Positions 1 to 9,301 of a stretch of DNA of 64,000 nucleotides are shown in pieces. The notes under the pieces were generated by a model that had not been told where the DNA came from, did no database searches, and saw only the letters and a program-made list of their open reading frames with translations. The stretch comes from WTAW01 sp964406575 (GTDB lineage Bacteria > Acidobacteriota > Aminicenantia > Aminicenantales > Aminicenantaceae). Both the position numbers and the translations under genes were made by a program. Within the stretch, counting starts at the first letter, position 1; each line of letters begins with the position of its first letter. The DNA is taken from contig CAYOSH010000007.1 of assembly GCA_964406575.1 (NCBI GenBank), positions 62,001 through 126,000 of the forward strand. Reading direction: 5' to 3'.

Positions 1-1
1 C

Positions 2-1579
2 TTCCAGACTCACTCAAAGATCTGCATTAAAGGTGTCTACACGGAGGACGATCTCCCCTCTTTCAAATCAAATCAGGATCTCGGTCACCCCGGAGAATAT
101 CCTTTTGTTCGAGGAATCTATCCCACAATGTACAGGACACAGTTCTGGACGATGCGCCAATATGCCGGATTTGGCACAGCTGAAGAGTCCAACAAAAGAT
201 ATCGCTTTCTTCTTTCCCAAGGACAGACAGGATTAAGCGTGGCCTTTGACCTGCCGACTCAGTTGGGTCTTGATTCTGACCATCCCCAAGCCCAAGGAGA
301 AGTCGGCAGGGTCGGCGTGTCGGTGGACACATTCCAAGACATGGAAACTCTTTTTACAGATATTCCACTGGAAAAGGTATCTGTGTCTATGACGATCAAC
401 GCCACCGCCTCCATACTGCTGGCTATGTATCTTGCACTGGCAGACGCTAAAGGGGTCCCGTGGAAAAAGCTTTCCGGCACCATACAGAATGACCTTCTTA
501 AAGAATACATCGCCCGCGGAACTTACATATTTCCTCCTCGACCGTCCTTAAAAATCACTGTGGACATTCTGGCCTTTTGCCTGGAGCATGTTCCGCGGTG
601 GAACACCATGAGCATTAGCGGCTACCACATCCGAGAGGCTGGAGCGACAGCTGTCCAAGAGCTGGCATTCACTCTAGCCGACGCCATTACATACGTCCAA
701 GAAGCTATCCATAGCGGCCTGGACGTGGATGCATTCGCTCCAAGGCTATCCTTCTTTCTCGCTGCCCACAACAATGTGTTTGAGGAAATCGCCAAGTTCA
801 GGGCCGCACGAAGCCTGTGGGCAAAGATCATGAGGGAAAAATTCAAGGCAAAAAACCCACAGTCTTGGAAATTCAGGTTTCACACCCAGACAAGCGGGGT
901 GACTCTCACCGCACAGCAACCCGAAAACAATGTCGTCAGGGTCACGCTCCAGGCCCTTTCTGCGGTTCTTGGAGGAACGCAATCCCTTCACACAAACTCA
1001 AGGGATGAGGCTTTGGCCCTGCCGAGCCAAGAATCTGCACGTCTTGCGTTGCGCACGCAGCAGATCATCGCCCATGAAAGCGGGATCACCGATACGGTAG
1101 ATCCCCTCGGCGGATCCTATTTCGTCGAAAGTCTAACCAACAGCATCGAAGGAAAGGTCTGGGAATACCTGGAAAAGATAGAGGACCTGGGCGGCATGCT
1201 CAGAGCCATTGAGACCGGATATATCCAGAAGGAGATCCAGGACAGCGCCTATGCCTATCAGAGGCTTGTGGAAGACAGGGAGCAGATCATCGTTGGCCTC
1301 AATGCCTTCTCCGAAGAACAGAACAAGGTCCAATTCCAACTTTCCTATCCTCCTGAAGACCTAGAAAAAATCCAGGTCGCAAAGCTCCAGGAGGTACGAG
1401 CCCATAGAGACGAAAAAGCGCTGGAGAGGACTCTTCGCAATCTTAGAGACACTCTAGAATCAAAGAAGAATATGATGCCCGCTCTCATCGACGCCGTCAA
1501 GGCTTTGGCAACTCTGGGGGAGATCACTTCGGTTCTCAAGGAGGTTTACGGCACCTACACAGAGAATGTAAATTTCTAA
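2..1579 (+). CDS. Methylmalonyl-CoA mutase large (catalytic) subunit, 5' truncated by the window edge
   Basis: Catalyses the B12-dependent interconversion of (R)-methylmalonyl-CoA and succinyl-CoA. The frame is open from base 2, so the start lies outside the window; 525 residues are visible, close to the full length of the two-subunit type that lacks the C-terminal B12-binding domain. The TIM-barrel entry motif [15 protein letters not shown] and [13 protein letters not shown] are present. Residues aligning with Tyr89 and Arg207 of the Propionibacterium enzyme (Tyr in RQYAGF; Arg at visible residue 172 in EYIARGTY) are conserved, and these separate methylmalonyl- from isobutyryl-CoA mutase. 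The His244 equivalent is present in [13 protein letters not shown]. The Arg82 position reads as Gln (MYRTQFW). The B12-binding small subunit is not downstream and may lie upstream or elsewhere. Confidence 0.9.
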   Translation, partial: FQTHSKICIKGVYTEDDLPSFKSNQDLGHPGEYPFVRGIYPTMYRTQFWTMRQYAGFGTAEESNKRYRFLLSQGQTGLSVAFDLPTQLGLDSDHPQAQGEVGRVGVSVDTFQDMETLFTDIPLEKVSVSMTINATASILLAMYLALADAKGVPWKKLSGTIQNDLLKEYIARGTYIFPPRPSLKITVDILAFCLEHVPRWNTMSISGYHIREAGATAVQELAFTLADAITYVQEAIHSGLDVDAFAPRLSFFLAAHNNVFEEIAKFRAARSLWAKIMREKFKAKNPQSWKFRFHTQTSGVTLTAQQPENNVVRVTLQALSAVLGGTQSLHTNSRDEALALPSQESARLALRTQQIIAHESGITDTVDPLGGSYFVESLTNSIEGKVWEYLEKIEDLGGMLRAIETGYIQKEIQDSAYAYQRLVEDREQIIVGLNAFSEEQNKVQFQLSYPPEDLEKIQVAKLQEVRAHRDEKALERTLRNLRDTLESKKNMMPALIDAVKALATLGEITSVLKEVYGTYTENVNF

Positions 1580-1644
1580 ATTGCTTCACTAAAAACATCT
1601 CCCCATCGGCGGCAAAGCGAAATCGCTAATAATGATGTCCGGGT

Positions 1645-1680
1645 ACCCCAATCGGGACAATCGATATTACGATCTGGGGT
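1645..1680 (-). repeat. Degenerate copy of the intergenic repeat core, with hairpin
   Basis: On the minus strand this reads CCGATTGGGGTACCCGGAC, closely matching the core at about 51.57 kb (CCGATTGGGGCACTCGGAT) and, more loosely, that at 34.78 kb. It also forms a hairpin: ACCCCAATCG at 1645-1654 pairs with CGATCTGGGGT at 1670-1680, with one bulged base. No terminal inverted repeats are recognisable here, so this is probably a decayed relative of the family. Confidence 0.4.
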
Positions 1681-1760
1681 CACGCCTGGACAGATCAAAA
1701 AGTTTTTGATTTGTGACCAGAAGATTTGACTTTACGATAGAGCAATCCTAATATTAGCCT

Positions 1761-3062
1761 ATGCTCAAGAAAGCAACTTTTAAAAGAGTTTCGGTTCTTC
1801 TCCTGTTCCTCTCGGCTGGTTTGACCGCTCAAGCCGTCGATAAAAAAACCTCTCAACTCATCGACCAAGAGATCGAAAAGCATAGGGATGAGATCATCAA
1901 AACGCGGCGTTTTATGCACATGAATCCAGAATTGAGCAACAGAGAGTTCGAGACATCCAAGCTTATTGCTGCAAAATTGATGTCTTTGGGGCTTGATGTG
2001 CAGACAGGGGTTGCCAAAACAGGCGTCGCAGCCCTCCTCGAGGGGAACCAGCAGGGAATCACCATCGGCTGTCGCGCAGACATGGATGCCCTGCCCATCC
2101 AAGAGCAGACGACTGTCTCCTATAAATCTTTAAATCCCGGTGTCATGCATGCGTGTGGGCACGATGTCCACACCAGTATAGCTCTCGGCACAGCCATGGT
2201 GATGAATGCACTCAAGGATCACATCGCAGGAAACGTCAAGTTTATTTTTCAACCCGCAGAAGAAGGGGTTCCTTCGGGTGAGGAAGGCGGCGCCAGGCTT
2301 ATGATCAAAGAGGGAGTCCTGGACAATCCTCCAGTCAGAGCGATCTTCGGGTTGCACGTGATGCCTTTGGATGTGGGCAAGATCCAGTTCTCCTCAGGAG
2401 CTATCATGGCCAGCTCAGACCGCTTCGAAATCCTCATCAAAGGGAAAAGTGCGCATGGAGCAAAGCCGCATGAAGGAACAGATGCCATCACCATTGCGGC
2501 TCAGGTCATCATGAGCATTCAGACGATCGTGAGTCGAAACCTCGATGCGACGGATCCCGCGGTCATTTCGATCGGGAAAATTCAAGGAGGCGTACGCTCG
2601 AATATCATCGCCGATGAAGTTCAACTCGAGGGAACGGTGAGAACTCTTAGTGAAACGAACAGGGTGAAGATCCAAAAACTGATGGGGGATATCATCAAGG
2701 GGATCACCCACGCGGTCGGCGCAGAATATATCTTCCGCTACCAAAAAGGTTCCTCTCCGGTCTACAATCACCCCCAGCTGGCCAAAATCATGATCCCAAC
2801 GCTCCATGCTGTTCTGGGGGAAGAGGATGCAGAACAGATGACTCCCCAAATGGTGGCTGAAGATTTTTCGGCATACTGTCAGGAAATTCCAGGTTTTTTC
2901 TTCTTTTTGGGAGTCAAACCCCCAGAGCAAAAAACCATGGCCCCTCTTCACAGCCCCCTATTTAATCCTGATGAAAGGAGTATAGCTGTAGGCATCAAGG
3001 TCATGTGCCACCTGCTCTTGGATTGTCTCAAATATCAGAGCCAAATCGAAAACACTTCTTGA
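1761..3062 (+). CDS. Secreted M20D-family metallo-amidohydrolase/peptidase
   Basis: Probably hydrolyses an amide bond of an N-acyl amino acid or small peptide outside the cytoplasm; the exact substrate cannot be read from sequence. A basic N-terminus followed by a hydrophobic stretch ending near AQA (about residue 25) looks like a signal peptide. The two-metal signatures of the M20D group (hippurate and IAA-amino-acid hydrolases) are present: RADMDALP from residue 105, HACGHD at 130-135 with the Cys ligand, and PAEEG soon after. The length of 433 residues is normal for the family plus a leader. comEC starts 11 bp after its stop, so the two may be co-transcribed. No strong Shine-Dalgarno precedes the ATG. 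Confidence 0.87.
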   Translation: MLKKATFKRVSVLLLFLSAGLTAQAVDKKTSQLIDQEIEKHRDEIIKTRRFMHMNPELSNREFETSKLIAAKLMSLGLDVQTGVAKTGVAALLEGNQQGITIGCRADMDALPIQEQTTVSYKSLNPGVMHACGHDVHTSIALGTAMVMNALKDHIAGNVKFIFQPAEEGVPSGEEGGARLMIKEGVLDNPPVRAIFGLHVMPLDVGKIQFSSGAIMASSDRFEILIKGKSAHGAKPHEGTDAITIAAQVIMSIQTIVSRNLDATDPAVISIGKIQGGVRSNIIADEVQLEGTVRTLSETNRVKIQKLMGDIIKGITHAVGAEYIFRYQKGSSPVYNHPQLAKIMIPTLHAVLGEEDAEQMTPQMVAEDFSAYCQEIPGFFFFLGVKPPEQKTMAPLHSPLFNPDERSIAVGIKVMCHLLLDCLKYQSQIENTS

Positions 3063-3073
3063 TCTGACCGTCC

Positions 3074-5461
3074 ATGTCTTTTCCCTTTCTGTTTCTGGTC
3101 CTTCCCCTGGCGGCTGGTGTCATATTTTCGTCGATTCTTGAGATTTCTCTTCCCCTTCAGGTTTTTATTGTTCTGTTCTTTCTTATTTGGGGATGGCTGT
3201 TCTACAGCTTCAGAAAATTCCGGTTATCCTTTATTGCCATCGTCCTAACCACATTTTTCCTGGGAGCAGCCATTTTCACTCATTCCCACAAAGTATATGT
3301 TGAGAATGCTCTTCACAAGATGAACAGCTCAACCTACACTGATTTTATCGGGACTGCTTTTAAATCCCCCGGATACGGACTTGACAGCGACTTTCTGTAC
3401 CTCAAGGTCGAAGAAGTCAGAATCGGAAGAGAGAGACAAAGAGTCAAAGGAAACCTCAGAGTCACCATCCCGCACTCCTCAGAATTTCCTAGCCGTCCAT
3501 ACTGGGTTGTTCAGGACAAGCTCAAGATATCTGCCAAACTTGCCTCCACCAAAGGGTACCAAAATTTCTATCCTCCCCCGCAGGACCGACATCTCGAAAT
3601 CCAGAAGATCCACAACAGGGCTTACGCCAAAAGTCCTTTGCTCATAGAGAAACTGGGCTCAGGAAAACCCTTCTCTCCCCTTCGGATCATTTCGATAATC
3701 AGGCACAAACTCCAAATCAATATCGAGTCTCATTTCAGTACCGACCAAAATAGACTCGCTCCAGAAGGAGCGATCTTCGAAGCACTCCTTCTAGGAGAGA
3801 GGAGAAGGATACCCGATAACATCACCCGCTCTCTTCAAAACGCGGGCATCTACCATCTGTTCGCCATTTCTGGGGCTCACATTGCAATCTTTTCATTCCT
3901 CCTTTTTTCCTTTTTTAAAGCCATCAGATTCTCCACACGGTTATCCTATTCCCTGTTGATCGCCTTTCTTCTTTTTTATGCCCTCCTCGTCGAGGGGAGG
4001 CCCTCAGTACTCAGAGCGACAATAATGACTGTTGCTTATCTCTTGGGAAAGCTGCTCTGGAGGGATGTCAACCTTATCAATACACTCTCTTTCAGCGGCT
4101 TTTTTTTGCTCTGGGCCAATCCATCCAGCTTATTTGCACCCGGATTCCAGCTGACTTTTGCCGCCACACTCTCGATCATTCTGTTTTATCCCAGAATTGT
4201 CCATAAATTGCCCCGCCTTCCATTACGAATCAGCGAGATCTTTGCCCTCTCTCTCACAGCACAATTGGGAGTTTTGCCTTTTGTCGCATCGGCATTCAAT
4301 CGAGTCTCTTTTTCAGGGATCATCCTCAATTACGCCGCCATTCCTCTCGTAGCTTCAACAATGGCCATCGGCTATATCTTTCTCCCCCTGTCTCTTTTGA
4401 GCGTATTTTCGGCAAGCCTCTTGGCCAAATTGGCGTCTTTTCTCATACATATTCTGCTCGGTATTTCCCACTTCTATGATCAAGCCAGTTTTTTTTCCTT
4501 TCGGGTACCGACCCCGCATGATTGGACTGTATGCGGATATTTCCTTTTCCTTGGGTTTTTTCTCCTCCCGGTGAGATACAAAAGGCAGAGGCTGGCCATC
4601 TCTGGATGTTTTCTGCTTTTTCTTGGGATTCTTGTCACCTATCCCTTTCCCTCCAATTCCAAAAACCTTAGAATGACCTTCATCGACGTGGGCCAGGGGG
4701 AATCCATCCTTGTGGAATTTCCCGGCACAACAAAGATGCTGATCGACGGCGGGGGCACACCGGATGATAAGTTTGATATCGGTGAATCCGTGGTGTCTCC
4801 ATTTTTGTGGAGGAAGGGGATCAAAACGATCCATTATTTGGTCCTCACTCACCCCCATCCCGATCATATGAATGGCCTCAAAGCCGTTGCGAGAAATTTC
4901 AAGATCCGCGAATTCTGGGAAGGATACAGTGTCCTGGAGGACGAATCGTACGCCCGTTTTCAATCCACGTTGCGCTCTTCGGTTTCCCGGAAAAGAATGT
5001 TCAGAGGAAGTGAAGCAACCATCGCAGGAGTTCAGGTCCGATTTTTCCATCCTCCCCAAAAAGAACCGTTTATCAACCGTGTGCACAACGATTATTCTTT
5101 GGTTATGCAAATTTCCTATGGTCAAAACTCTTTTTTGCTCACAGGCGACATTGGAAAAGAGGTGGAGGAGATACTGGTGGAAGGCAATACTCCTCTCAGA
5201 AGCCGTGTTTTGAAGTCACCGCATCATGGGAGCCATTCATCGAGTTCTCAGGAATTCCTAGGAGTTGTTGCCCCTGAGATCGTGGTCATATCTGTCGGCA
5301 GAGGGAACATCTACGGGTTGCCGAACCGAGAGGTTCTTGTCCGCTATCTCGATACAGGAGCAAAGGTGTACCGAACGGATATTCACGGAGCTGTGGAAAT
5401 CACCGCAAATCGACAAGAATTCTCCGTCCGGACAGCTTTAATTCCTCTCCCAGACAATTGA
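3074..5461 (+). CDS. comEC: ComEC/Rec2-family DNA-uptake channel
   Basis: Inner-membrane channel thought to carry single-stranded DNA into the cytoplasm during natural transformation. All three expected parts are present in 795 residues: an N-terminal membrane/OB-like (DUF4131) region to about 200, a polytopic competence domain (about 225-500, with the pore-type segment FAISGAHIAIFSF), and a C-terminal metallo-beta-lactamase domain from about 530 with THPHPDH at 592-598 and the later SPHHGSHSS motif. Retention of the full MBL metal motif suggests an active nuclease-type domain. Together with the pilus genes at 19-27 kb this makes transformation plausible. Confidence 0.92.
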   Translation: MSFPFLFLVLPLAAGVIFSSILEISLPLQVFIVLFFLIWGWLFYSFRKFRLSFIAIVLTTFFLGAAIFTHSHKVYVENALHKMNSSTYTDFIGTAFKSPGYGLDSDFLYLKVEEVRIGRERQRVKGNLRVTIPHSSEFPSRPYWVVQDKLKISAKLASTKGYQNFYPPPQDRHLEIQKIHNRAYAKSPLLIEKLGSGKPFSPLRIISIIRHKLQINIESHFSTDQNRLAPEGAIFEALLLGERRRIPDNITRSLQNAGIYHLFAISGAHIAIFSFLLFSFFKAIRFSTRLSYSLLIAFLLFYALLVEGRPSVLRATIMTVAYLLGKLLWRDVNLINTLSFSGFFLLWANPSSLFAPGFQLTFAATLSIILFYPRIVHKLPRLPLRISEIFALSLTAQLGVLPFVASAFNRVSFSGIILNYAAIPLVASTMAIGYIFLPLSLLSVFSASLLAKLASFLIHILLGISHFYDQASFFSFRVPTPHDWTVCGYFLFLGFFLLPVRYKRQRLAISGCFLLFLGILVTYPFPSNSKNLRMTFIDVGQGESILVEFPGTTKMLIDGGGTPDDKFDIGESVVSPFLWRKGIKTIHYLVLTHPHPDHMNGLKAVARNFKIREFWEGYSVLEDESYARFQSTLRSSVSRKRMFRGSEATIAGVQVRFFHPPQKEPFINRVHNDYSLVMQISYGQNSFLLTGDIGKEVEEILVEGNTPLRSRVLKSPHHGSHSSSSQEFLGVVAPEIVVISVGRGNIYGLPNREVLVRYLDTGAKVYRTDIHGAVEITANRQEFSVRTALIPLPDN

Positions 5462-5582
5462 TCGGATGAGTCTCCATTTTTAAATCCTTTGATCAGGGTT
5501 TTCTGGACAGTGTTCAAAGCGGATTTTAGGGGACCGACTTTGCATGAGAGGTGATTGACTTCTCGCTTTTAAATCCGATATC

Positions 5583-6206
5583 ATGAACACAATGAGTAAA
5601 AAAATCTTGAGTTTTGCCCTCTCGTTTCTCTTGTGCACTTCCTTATTTTTTTCGCAGAGTTTGGTTGACGTGGCAAAAAAGGAAAAAGAAAGACGCGCCA
5701 AGCTCAAAGAGAAAAGCGGTCATGTGGTAACGAACGAAGACCTCAAGAACAGCAAGCGACAACCGAAGGTAGTAACGAACGAAGACCTCAAGAAGAACAC
5801 AAAGAAGTCAAAGGTCGTGACCAATGAAGACCTCGAGAAAATGGAAAAGCTGCCGAGTGTGAGTGTGCCTCAGGGTCAAGAGACCAGTGAAGATACACCA
5901 GACTCCAAGAATACACCTGATGCCAAACCCGATGCCCAAGAGCCAACATCCTCCGAAAAAGTGGAGGAGAGCAGGTCTATGGACCTGCACATGCTTGAAC
6001 AAAAATACGAAAAAGCCAGAGAATCCGTGGAGTTACTCACCGCAAAGATGAACGGCCTATTTATGAAATATTATGGGGTAGCTGACACGACTCCAAAGGA
6101 AATGATCCAGAGCGAGATAAGCCGAACCTATCTCCAACTTCAGAGAGCACAAGATGACGCGGATAAGGCCAAGAAAGAATTAGAAGAATACAAGTCAAAA
6201 AAATAA
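5583..6206 (+). CDS. Secreted protein with VVTNEDL repeats and a C-terminal coiled coil, function unknown
   Basis: A 207-residue exported protein. The N-terminus has a clear signal peptide (cleavage probably after SLFFSQS). It is followed by a basic segment VDVAKKEKERRAKLKEK and three tandem repeats of VVTNEDLK/E at about residues 48, 63 and 79, each about 16 residues apart. A Pro/Ser/Asp-rich linker (about 95-130) leads to a long helical, charged segment likely to be a coiled coil. Similar leader-plus-VTN(E/D)DL architectures are recalled from Acidobacteriota-like genomes, but no function is known. An ATG nine bases downstream (MSKK) is an equally possible start. Confidence 0.65.
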   Translation: MNTMSKKILSFALSFLLCTSLFFSQSLVDVAKKEKERRAKLKEKSGHVVTNEDLKNSKRQPKVVTNEDLKKNTKKSKVVTNEDLEKMEKLPSVSVPQGQETSEDTPDSKNTPDAKPDAQEPTSSEKVEESRSMDLHMLEQKYEKARESVELLTAKMNGLFMKYYGVADTTPKEMIQSEISRTYLQLQRAQDDADKAKKELEEYKSKK

Positions 6207-6224
6207 AAAACAGATCTCTTCGTA

Positions 6225-7091
6225 TCAGCGGAAGTAGATAAAAGATATCTGCACGCCCAGCTCTCTCTGATCGTTTGTGTTCGTCATCACCTCAGCCGGT
6301 ACAAACACTTTGTCTGTGACGATGGAAAGAGTGAATTCCTCGCCATCACCCAGCATTTCCTTTTTCACGTTATACGACTTCTCAAAATGACTCTCTTCAG
6401 GGACAAACTCGTCCAATATCAGGTTGTTGATCTTAAAGGTGATCTTTTGGTCTTCGAGAACTTCAAGGTTGACGCCTCCCTTTAAAACAAGAAGAGCATC
6501 TCTGTGAGGATTATCGATGATGCATCTCGCCTCTTTGGCTGTCCACCTCCACTGTTTAAGGAATGCATCCGGGTTTATCTCCAGGTTGTACCAACCCTCT
6601 TCGTAGATTATCTCTGGCGTATCAAGAGGGGGTGGCACGACTTTTAGTTTTTCCGTCATCACCTCCTGCTCGGACTTTCCGCTCCGGTCATAAGGCGAAA
6701 AGAAGCCCACGACAAGCCGCAGAGTTTCTTCACCCTTAAAATCTGGGTCGAATTCATCGATGAACTGCGGAATGTATATCTGCCGCGTATGCGTGAATTC
6801 CTGATTTGGCTCCCACTGAGAGGTTGGCGGTTCGGGATAATAGTCCTCCTGAAAGAGGAGATTCCCCTTGTGCCAGAAATGCACAAAAACTTCAAGATCC
6901 TGCTCCATCTTTTGGAACTCAGGCCCAGTCTTCCAAGTGAACACCATATCCGTTATCAAATTATCGGATAGCTCCTTTTCAGCGAATGTGACGTTGAGGT
7001 CAATGCCCTTGACTTGTGTTCTTTTTTTACAGCTAAGAGCGATAAACATCAATACAAATACAAGCAGTATCACAGATGTTTTTTTCAACAT
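6225..7091 (-). CDS. Predicted lipoprotein, function unknown
   Basis: A 288-residue protein with a type II signal peptide: a Lys-containing start, a hydrophobic core and a lipobox ending FIALSC with Cys at about residue 21. It should be anchored to a membrane facing the periplasm. The remainder is soluble and beta-rich with repeated W/F residues; no catalytic motif or known domain was recognised. A strong Shine-Dalgarno (AGGAGG) lies about 7 bases upstream of the ATG, and a promoter precedes it (see 7124-7152). It is divergent from lpxK. Confidence 0.7.
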   Translation of the reverse strand: MLKKTSVILLVFVLMFIALSCKKRTQVKGIDLNVTFAEKELSDNLITDMVFTWKTGPEFQKMEQDLEVFVHFWHKGNLLFQEDYYPEPPTSQWEPNQEFTHTRQIYIPQFIDEFDPDFKGEETLRLVVGFFSPYDRSGKSEQEVMTEKLKVVPPPLDTPEIIYEEGWYNLEINPDAFLKQWRWTAKEARCIIDNPHRDALLVLKGGVNLEVLEDQKITFKINNLILDEFVPEESHFEKSYNVKKEMLGDGEEFTLSIVTDKVFVPAEVMTNTNDQRELGVQISFIYFR

Positions 7092-7123
7092 CTTCGTCCT
7101 CCTATCTCGGAAAATCGTTTTTT

Positions 7124-7152
7124 ATTATAAAGAAACGGGCTTGTGAAGTAAA
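7124..7152 (-). promoter_or_regulatory. σ70-type promoter of the lipoprotein gene
   Basis: Minus strand: TTTACT (7147-7152), a 17-bp spacer, and a perfect TATAAT (7124-7129), about 30 bp ahead of the start. On the opposite strand, facing lpxK, TTGAAA (7165-7170) and TATAGT (7188-7193) are also 17 bp apart. That would start transcription only a few bases before the lpxK ATG, so the lpxK promoter is less certain. Confidence 0.55.
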
Positions 7153-7201
7153 GCCAATCTTGGGTTGAAAGCAGAAAATGAATAGTGTATAGTCCAGGAG
7201 A

Positions 7202-8203
7202 ATGAAACATGTCCTTCTTTTCTTGTCCCTGTTTCACCAAGGGGGGTGTCAGGTCAAAAACGCTCTCTACCGCATGAGGATACTCCGCCCAAGAAAGGGG
7301 CCTCTCCCCGTAGTGAGTGTCGGGAACATCTCGTTTGGGGGCACGGAAAAAACGCCATTCGTTCTGACTCTCGTCGCCGCTCTCCTCAAGAATGGCATCA
7401 AACCCGCTGTCATCACTCGCGGATACAAAGGCACATGGGAACGGATAGGGGGAGTTTTATCTGACGGAAAAAGCCGCTCAGGAACATGGAGGGAGTCTGG
7501 AGATGAGCCTTTTATGGTCTCTCTGAATTATCCCGAGATCGGCGTATTTGTCGGAAAAAACCGCCTTCAGTCTTGTGCAAAGGCCCACAACATGGGTTTC
7601 GAGATCGCCATCCTCGACGATGGATTCCAGCACAGACGCCTCCACAGAGACCTGGACATCGTCCTCTATGATCCCACGGAAAATTGTCCTCTGCGTGAGC
7701 CCTTCTCCGCCCTCGAAAGGGCCGACATCCTGATGTTCAAAGATAACATCAACGCCGAGATAAAAAAAAAGCTGTCTGGCGAGCTTCCTGATGTGGATAT
7801 GTTTACGTATTCGGTCCTTTTTGAAGGCCTCTATGACATGAACAGAAAAAAGGAATCCGGATTGAATTTAAAAGAAAAACGTGTCCTGGCTTTCTGCGGC
7901 ATCGCACGTCCCGATCGATTCCGTAGACTCCTCAAATCTGAAGGGATAAAACCAGTCCAGTTCATTGCGTTTCCCGACCATCACACCTATCCTCCGGAGT
8001 CCGTAATGCAGATCGTTGATTTTTGCGAAAGCCAAAAGGCAGATATTTGTTTGACAACCGAGAAGGATGCGGTCAAGATAAAAGGCATCCAGGTTCTCCG
8101 AGATATCCCGACATATTTCCTCAAGATCCGTATCCAGACAGAAGAGGCGCTTTTCGCAAGTGTACTCTCCCAACTCAAAACCGGAGCCCTCTCCGATGTC
8201 TAA
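7202..8203 (+). CDS. lpxK: Tetraacyldisaccharide 4'-kinase
   Basis: Phosphorylates the 4' position of the tetraacyl disaccharide to give lipid IVA, at the inner face of the cytoplasmic membrane. The 333 residues begin with the usual short membrane-associated segment, followed by VVSVGNISFGGTEKTPF, the LpxK form of the P-loop, then DDGFQHRRLHRDLDIV, which holds the conserved Asp/His residues of the family. The P-loop position normally occupied by Gly before the catalytic Lys is Glu here (E49-K50). The stop overlaps the start of the acyltransferase gene, so both lipid A enzymes are translated from one transcript. Confidence 0.92.
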   Translation: MKHVLLFLSLFHQGGCQVKNALYRMRILRPRKGPLPVVSVGNISFGGTEKTPFVLTLVAALLKNGIKPAVITRGYKGTWERIGGVLSDGKSRSGTWRESGDEPFMVSLNYPEIGVFVGKNRLQSCAKAHNMGFEIAILDDGFQHRRLHRDLDIVLYDPTENCPLREPFSALERADILMFKDNINAEIKKKLSGELPDVDMFTYSVLFEGLYDMNRKKESGLNLKEKRVLAFCGIARPDRFRRLLKSEGIKPVQFIAFPDHHTYPPESVMQIVDFCESQKADICLTTEKDAVKIKGIQVLRDIPTYFLKIRIQTEEALFASVLSQLKTGALSDV

Positions 8204-9110
8204 GATCCGTCATGAATTTCTTTATGTGTTGTTTAAAGGAGTCAAAGGCATCATCACACTCCTTCCCAGAAAACTCTGTCTGACACTGGGCCGGATTCTG
8301 GGCCGTGCTGTTATCCTTTGCGATCCAAAACATCGAAAGATCGCCCTCAAGAATCTCCACATCGCATTCGGAGAAAATATTTCTTTTCTAGAAAGGAAGA
8401 GGATCGCACGTCGCTCATTTGTGCATTTCGGCGAGACCCTCTTTGACTTTATCAAGTTTTCACACCTCTCGGAACAGGAAAGGGAACACCTTCTCAGTAT
8501 CGAAGGCGAAGAACACGTTCGGGCTGCCTTGGAGAAGGGGAAAGGCGTCCTGGTTGTCACTGCTCATTTTGGAAACTGGGAATTCGGCATTATTCTGCTC
8601 TCGAGGCTGGGCAAATTCGATGTCATCGCCAGAGCCCTAGACATCCCACGCTTTGAAGACGAGCTCCTGGCCCTTCGGGAAAGTTTCGGAGCAAACGTCA
8701 TCTACAAACAGAAGGCCACACGTCAAACACTCCGATCTCTCAAAGAAAACAGGATCATTGCGATTCTTATCGACCAGAATGTTCTTCGCGATCAAGCCAT
8801 TTTTGTCGACTTCTTCGGGAAACCAGCAGCCACAACACCAGCGCTGGCTATGTTTCATCTCCGATCGGGGGCTCCGATCGTTCCCGCTTTCTGTTTGCCA
8901 ACAGCCTCGAAGGGGTATCACGTCCGATTGTTCAAGCCCCTTGAGTTCCCCCCATCCGAAGATCACAGTGCAGATGTTCAGCGCATCACTCAAGAGTGTA
9001 CAAAAATCATCGAAAACCAAATCCGCGAGAAACCCGAATACTGGCTTTGGTTCCATGACAGGTGGCGCACTCAACCTGCAACCTGTAATGAAGAAAAGGG
9101 TTGGGAATAA
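8196..9110 (+). CDS. Lipid A biosynthesis (KDO)2-lipid IVA acyltransferase, LpxL/HtrB family
   Basis: Transfers a secondary acyl chain to lipid A at the cytoplasmic membrane. The 304-residue product has an N-terminal hydrophobic anchor and the family's catalytic HX4(D/E) motif in AHFGNWEFG, followed by the expected AILIDQN and FFGKPAATTPA segments. The ATG at 8196 is preferred because it overlaps the lpxK stop by eight bases, typical of translational coupling; an upstream in-frame ATG at 8160 lies inside lpxK. Whether it is the lauroyl (LpxL) or myristoyl (LpxM) type cannot be told. Confidence 0.88.
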   Translation: MSKIRHEFLYVLFKGVKGIITLLPRKLCLTLGRILGRAVILCDPKHRKIALKNLHIAFGENISFLERKRIARRSFVHFGETLFDFIKFSHLSEQEREHLLSIEGEEHVRAALEKGKGVLVVTAHFGNWEFGIILLSRLGKFDVIARALDIPRFEDELLALRESFGANVIYKQKATRQTLRSLKENRIIAILIDQNVLRDQAIFVDFFGKPAATTPALAMFHLRSGAPIVPAFCLPTASKGYHVRLFKPLEFPPSEDHSADVQRITQECTKIIENQIREKPEYWLWFHDRWRTQPATCNEEKGWE

Positions 9111-9183
9111 GGATCAAAAAGATCATCTCAAAACTGAAATCTGCGTCTTCCGATCCTTTTGCACTGGAAAAAAGTATTGGTGT

Positions 9184-9210
9184 TTGAACTTTGGCTGCGA
9201 GTGTTATAAT
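9184..9210 (+). promoter_or_regulatory. Possible promoter of rph
   Basis: A perfect TATAAT (9205-9210) with TTGAAC 15 bp upstream (9184-9189) lies about 95 bp before rph. The spacer is short, so only the -10 element is convincing. Confidence 0.35.
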
Positions 9211-9301
9211 ATCCTTGCATAATCTGAAGAGTTCAGTATGGAGTGTTTTTTGAACATAAATTTGTCAACGGCTTATATGAATGATGAGGTGAATCCTTAA
9301 A

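Noticed and set aside
2..1579. Isobutyryl-CoA mutase assignment
   Set aside because: The Tyr and Arg that read out the methylmalonyl carboxylate are both conserved; the isobutyryl enzyme has Phe and Gln there.
1694..1710. ATCAAAAA-G-TTTTTGAT palindrome as a terminator
   Set aside because: A one-base loop and an A/T-only stem cannot form a canonical terminator hairpin.
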